The notes under the pieces were generated by a model. The model did no database searches. It was given only the letters and a program-made list of their open reading frames with translations, and was not told the DNA's origin. Both the position numbers and the translations under genes were made by a program. A stretch of DNA of 6,208 bases from JASFTV01 sp050050615 (lineage in GTDB: Bacteria > Desulfobacterota > DSM-4660 > Desulfatiglandales > HGW-15): NCBI GenBank assembly GCA_050050615.1, contig JASFTV010000215.1:1-6208 (forward strand), in the 5' to 3' direction. Below are positions 5,072 to 6,208 of this stretch, piece after piece; within the stretch, counting starts at the first letter, position 1; each line of letters starts with the position of its first letter.

Positions 5072-5842
5072 TCACGGACTTGGCGTGAGGACCATGTCCA
5101 TGATCCGCCCCAAGGCGTCTCCCAGAGAAGCATGGATCACCACATCCGCCCGATCGTCCTGGGGTGTCTCGTCCCTGTTAATGATGATGAGTTTGGCCCC
5201 GCTATCCACAGCGTGAATGGGGACTGAAGCGGCAGGGTAGACCACCAGAGAGGACCCGAGCACGATACATAGATCACACGCCTGGGCATACCTGAAGGCC
5301 TTAACCATCTCGTCTTCAGGCATGGCCTGGCCAAAAGAGATGGTTTTCGGTTTCAGGATCCCGGAGCAATCGTCACAGGAGGGCACCTTCACGCCTGATC
5401 GCAGGCGTCTTTCTATCTCCTCCCGTTCATACGTTTTCCCGCAACTGAGACAGGAAACAGAAAAGGCGGTGCCGTGGATCTCAATAATCTTGTCCGGCGA
5501 GTTTCCTGCCTTCTGGTGTAACGAGTCGATATTCTGGGTGACGATGGCTAATAATTTGCCAGTCTCCTCAAGCTCCCTGATAGCAAGGTAGGCACGGTTG
5601 GGAGCAGCATCCTTCATGGTGGCGTAGAATTCTGTGTTCATTTGCCAGTATTTCTCTCTGGCCTTTTTGTCGGATATGATCTTTTGAAAGTAGAAATCAG
5701 ACGGGTCATATCGATCCCATATACCTCCGGGGCTCCTGAAGTCAGGTATTCCGGATTCAGTGCTGAGACCGGCTCCCGTGAAGATCAAGATCTTATTCGA
5801 CTCAAGGATGTGTTCTGTCGCTTTCTTGAATAGATGATCCAT
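5072..5842 (-). CDS. Sir2-family NAD-dependent protein deacylase (sirtuin)
   Basis: This enzyme removes acyl groups from protein lysines using NAD+, giving nicotinamide and O-acyl-ADP-ribose. From the ATG at 5842 it is 256 aa. It shows GAGLSTESGIPDFRS (23-37) for NAD binding, TQNIDSLHQKAG (102-113), the catalytic His123 in IHG, a four-cysteine zinc site (CLSC 131-134, CDDC 156-159), LGSSLVVYPAA (195-205) and a late NRDETPQDDRAD NAD-binding loop (222-233). The frame also allows a GTG start at 5863 (263 aa). I prefer the ATG because it puts the usual 20-odd residues before GAG and has GGGG about 8 nt upstream. The role is like CobB, but the substrate range (acetyl versus longer acyl) is not readable; I see no clear Tyr-x-x-Arg desuccinylase motif. 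The leader contains a cluster of palindromes. It is separated by 158 bp from the upstream hydrolase. Confidence 0.95.
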   Translation of the reverse strand: MDHLFKKATEHILESNKILIFTGAGLSTESGIPDFRSPGGIWDRYDPSDFYFQKIISDKKAREKYWQMNTEFYATMKDAAPNRAYLAIRELEETGKLLAIVTQNIDSLHQKAGNSPDKIIEIHGTAFSVSCLSCGKTYEREEIERRLRSGVKVPSCDDCSGILKPKTISFGQAMPEDEMVKAFRYAQACDLCIVLGSSLVVYPAASVPIHAVDSGAKLIIINRDETPQDDRADVVIHASLGDALGRIMDMVLTPSP

Positions 5843-5866
5843 CGTAGACCCCACAATTTTCACAGC

Positions 5867-5905
5867 ATTTCATGAAATCAGCGAGTACGTACTGGGACGT
5901 GTCCC
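5867..5905. promoter_or_regulatory. Cluster of three palindromes upstream of the sirtuin gene
   Basis: Three dyads lie within 39 bp: ATTTCATGAAAT (5867-5878, perfect 12 bp), AGTACGTACT (5884-5893, perfect 10 bp), and directly abutting it GGGAC-GT-GTCCC (5894-5905, 5-bp arms). They start 25 bp upstream of the preferred ATG. Perfect even-length dyads suit dimeric regulators, so an operator is possible. The GGGACGTGTCCC part also resembles a short repeat common in related genomes. No regulator gene is present in the window to pair with it. Confidence 0.4.
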
Positions 5906-5985
5906 TGCTTTGGATACACTGTTCAATCCCATAAAATCAACCCAAAAACAGATGTATTGGGCCCGCTTGATGAGAACCGTGGATA

Positions 5986-5999
5986 TTGGGAACTCCCAA
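5986..5999. other. Perfect 6-bp-arm palindrome after the hydrolase stop codon
   Basis: TTGGGA (5986-5991) and TCCCAA (5994-5999) are perfect complements around a 2-bp centre, lying one base past the hydrolase stop codon. On the minus strand no T-run follows, so it is not a standard intrinsic terminator. It may be a 3'-end hairpin or a protein-binding dyad. Confidence 0.4.
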
Positions 6000-6000
6000 A

Positions 6001-6208
6001 TCAGGCCCTGTGGGCAACCTTAAAAAACGGATTGGTCATCCGTTCCCGGCCAATGGTGCTGGACGGCCCATGACCCGGGTAGACCCTCAAATCATCGCCC
6101 AAGGGAAAGATCTTTTTGCGGACCCCGTCCACCAACTGGTGATGATCCCCACCCGGAAAGTCTGTGCGCCCCACTGACCCGGCAAAGAGTGTGTCACCGG
6201 TGAATACG
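6001..6208 (-). CDS. Metallo-beta-lactamase-fold hydrolase, glyoxalase II-like (C-terminal part)
   Basis: Only the last 68 residues are in the window; the 5' part lies beyond the right edge. The frame reads VFTGDTLFAGSVGRTDFPGG near the start, then VYPGHGPSSTIGRERMTNPF, and ends KVAHRA before TGA. GDTLF carries the metal-bridging aspartate and YPGHG the last metal-ligand histidine of the metallo-beta-lactamase fold. GSVGRTDFPGGD and the TIGRER..NPF ending are typical of the short glyoxalase II-like group (YcbL/GloC-type), which hydrolyses thioesters such as S-lactoylglutathione. The N-terminal HxHxDH motif cannot be checked here. The physiological substrate in a host possibly lacking glutathione is uncertain. 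The gene is co-oriented with the sirtuin, 158 bp upstream of it. Confidence 0.9.
   Translation of the reverse strand, partial: VFTGDTLFAGSVGRTDFPGGDHHQLVDGVRKKIFPLGDDLRVYPGHGPSSTIGRERMTNPFFKVAHRA

Noticed and set aside
5072..5074. In-frame TGA stop codons of sirtuin and asd as possible selenocysteine codons, given nearby selC
   Set aside because: Both proteins have normal family length and end at these stops. The sequence after them has no family homology and no clear SECIS-like hairpin.

Overview
All recognisable genes in this window lie on the minus strand, so the window reads from right to left. The gene content suggests a selenocysteine-using, probably anaerobic proteobacterium, most likely of the Desulfobacterota (Deltaproteobacteria). 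The grounds are a selenocysteine tRNA gene (selC), an E. coli-type aspartate-semialdehyde dehydrogenase, a zinc-ribbon sirtuin, and many short palindromic intergenic repeats of the kind common in that group. The lineage is an inference; the window has no taxonomic marker gene.

The right half (about 3500-6208) is housekeeping. It holds the C-terminal end of a glyoxalase II-like metallo-beta-lactamase-fold hydrolase (cut by the window edge), a Sir2-family NAD-dependent protein deacylase, aspartate-semialdehyde dehydrogenase (asd) and the tRNA for selenocysteine. selC looks like an insulated unit: a near-consensus sigma-70 promoter ends 7 nt before the first tRNA base, and a hairpin plus T-run follows the encoded CCA. 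The transcript may therefore have little or no 5' leader. The sirtuin leader has three abutting or nearly abutting palindromes.

The left half (1-3500), on the 3' side of selC, looks accessory. It contains a 42-aa lipoprotein (3064-3192) with a strong Shine-Dalgarno, a structured non-coding stretch that may be a multicopy element (about 2731-2880), and a secreted protein of unknown function. That protein carries four tandem 12-residue proline-rich repeats between two folded-looking domains. Further left are a 62-bp compound palindrome, an AI-2E-family membrane protein with its own strong promoter, and a GC-rich gene-free end with a palindromic repeat.

No obvious pathway joins these genes. asd feeds lysine, threonine, methionine and diaminopimelate synthesis, selC serves selenoprotein translation, and the sirtuin and hydrolase act in protein deacylation and probably thioester detoxification. 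No transposase, integrase, CRISPR array or defence system is visible. The least-explained material is the repeat-bearing secreted protein, the small lipoprotein and the structured elements between them.
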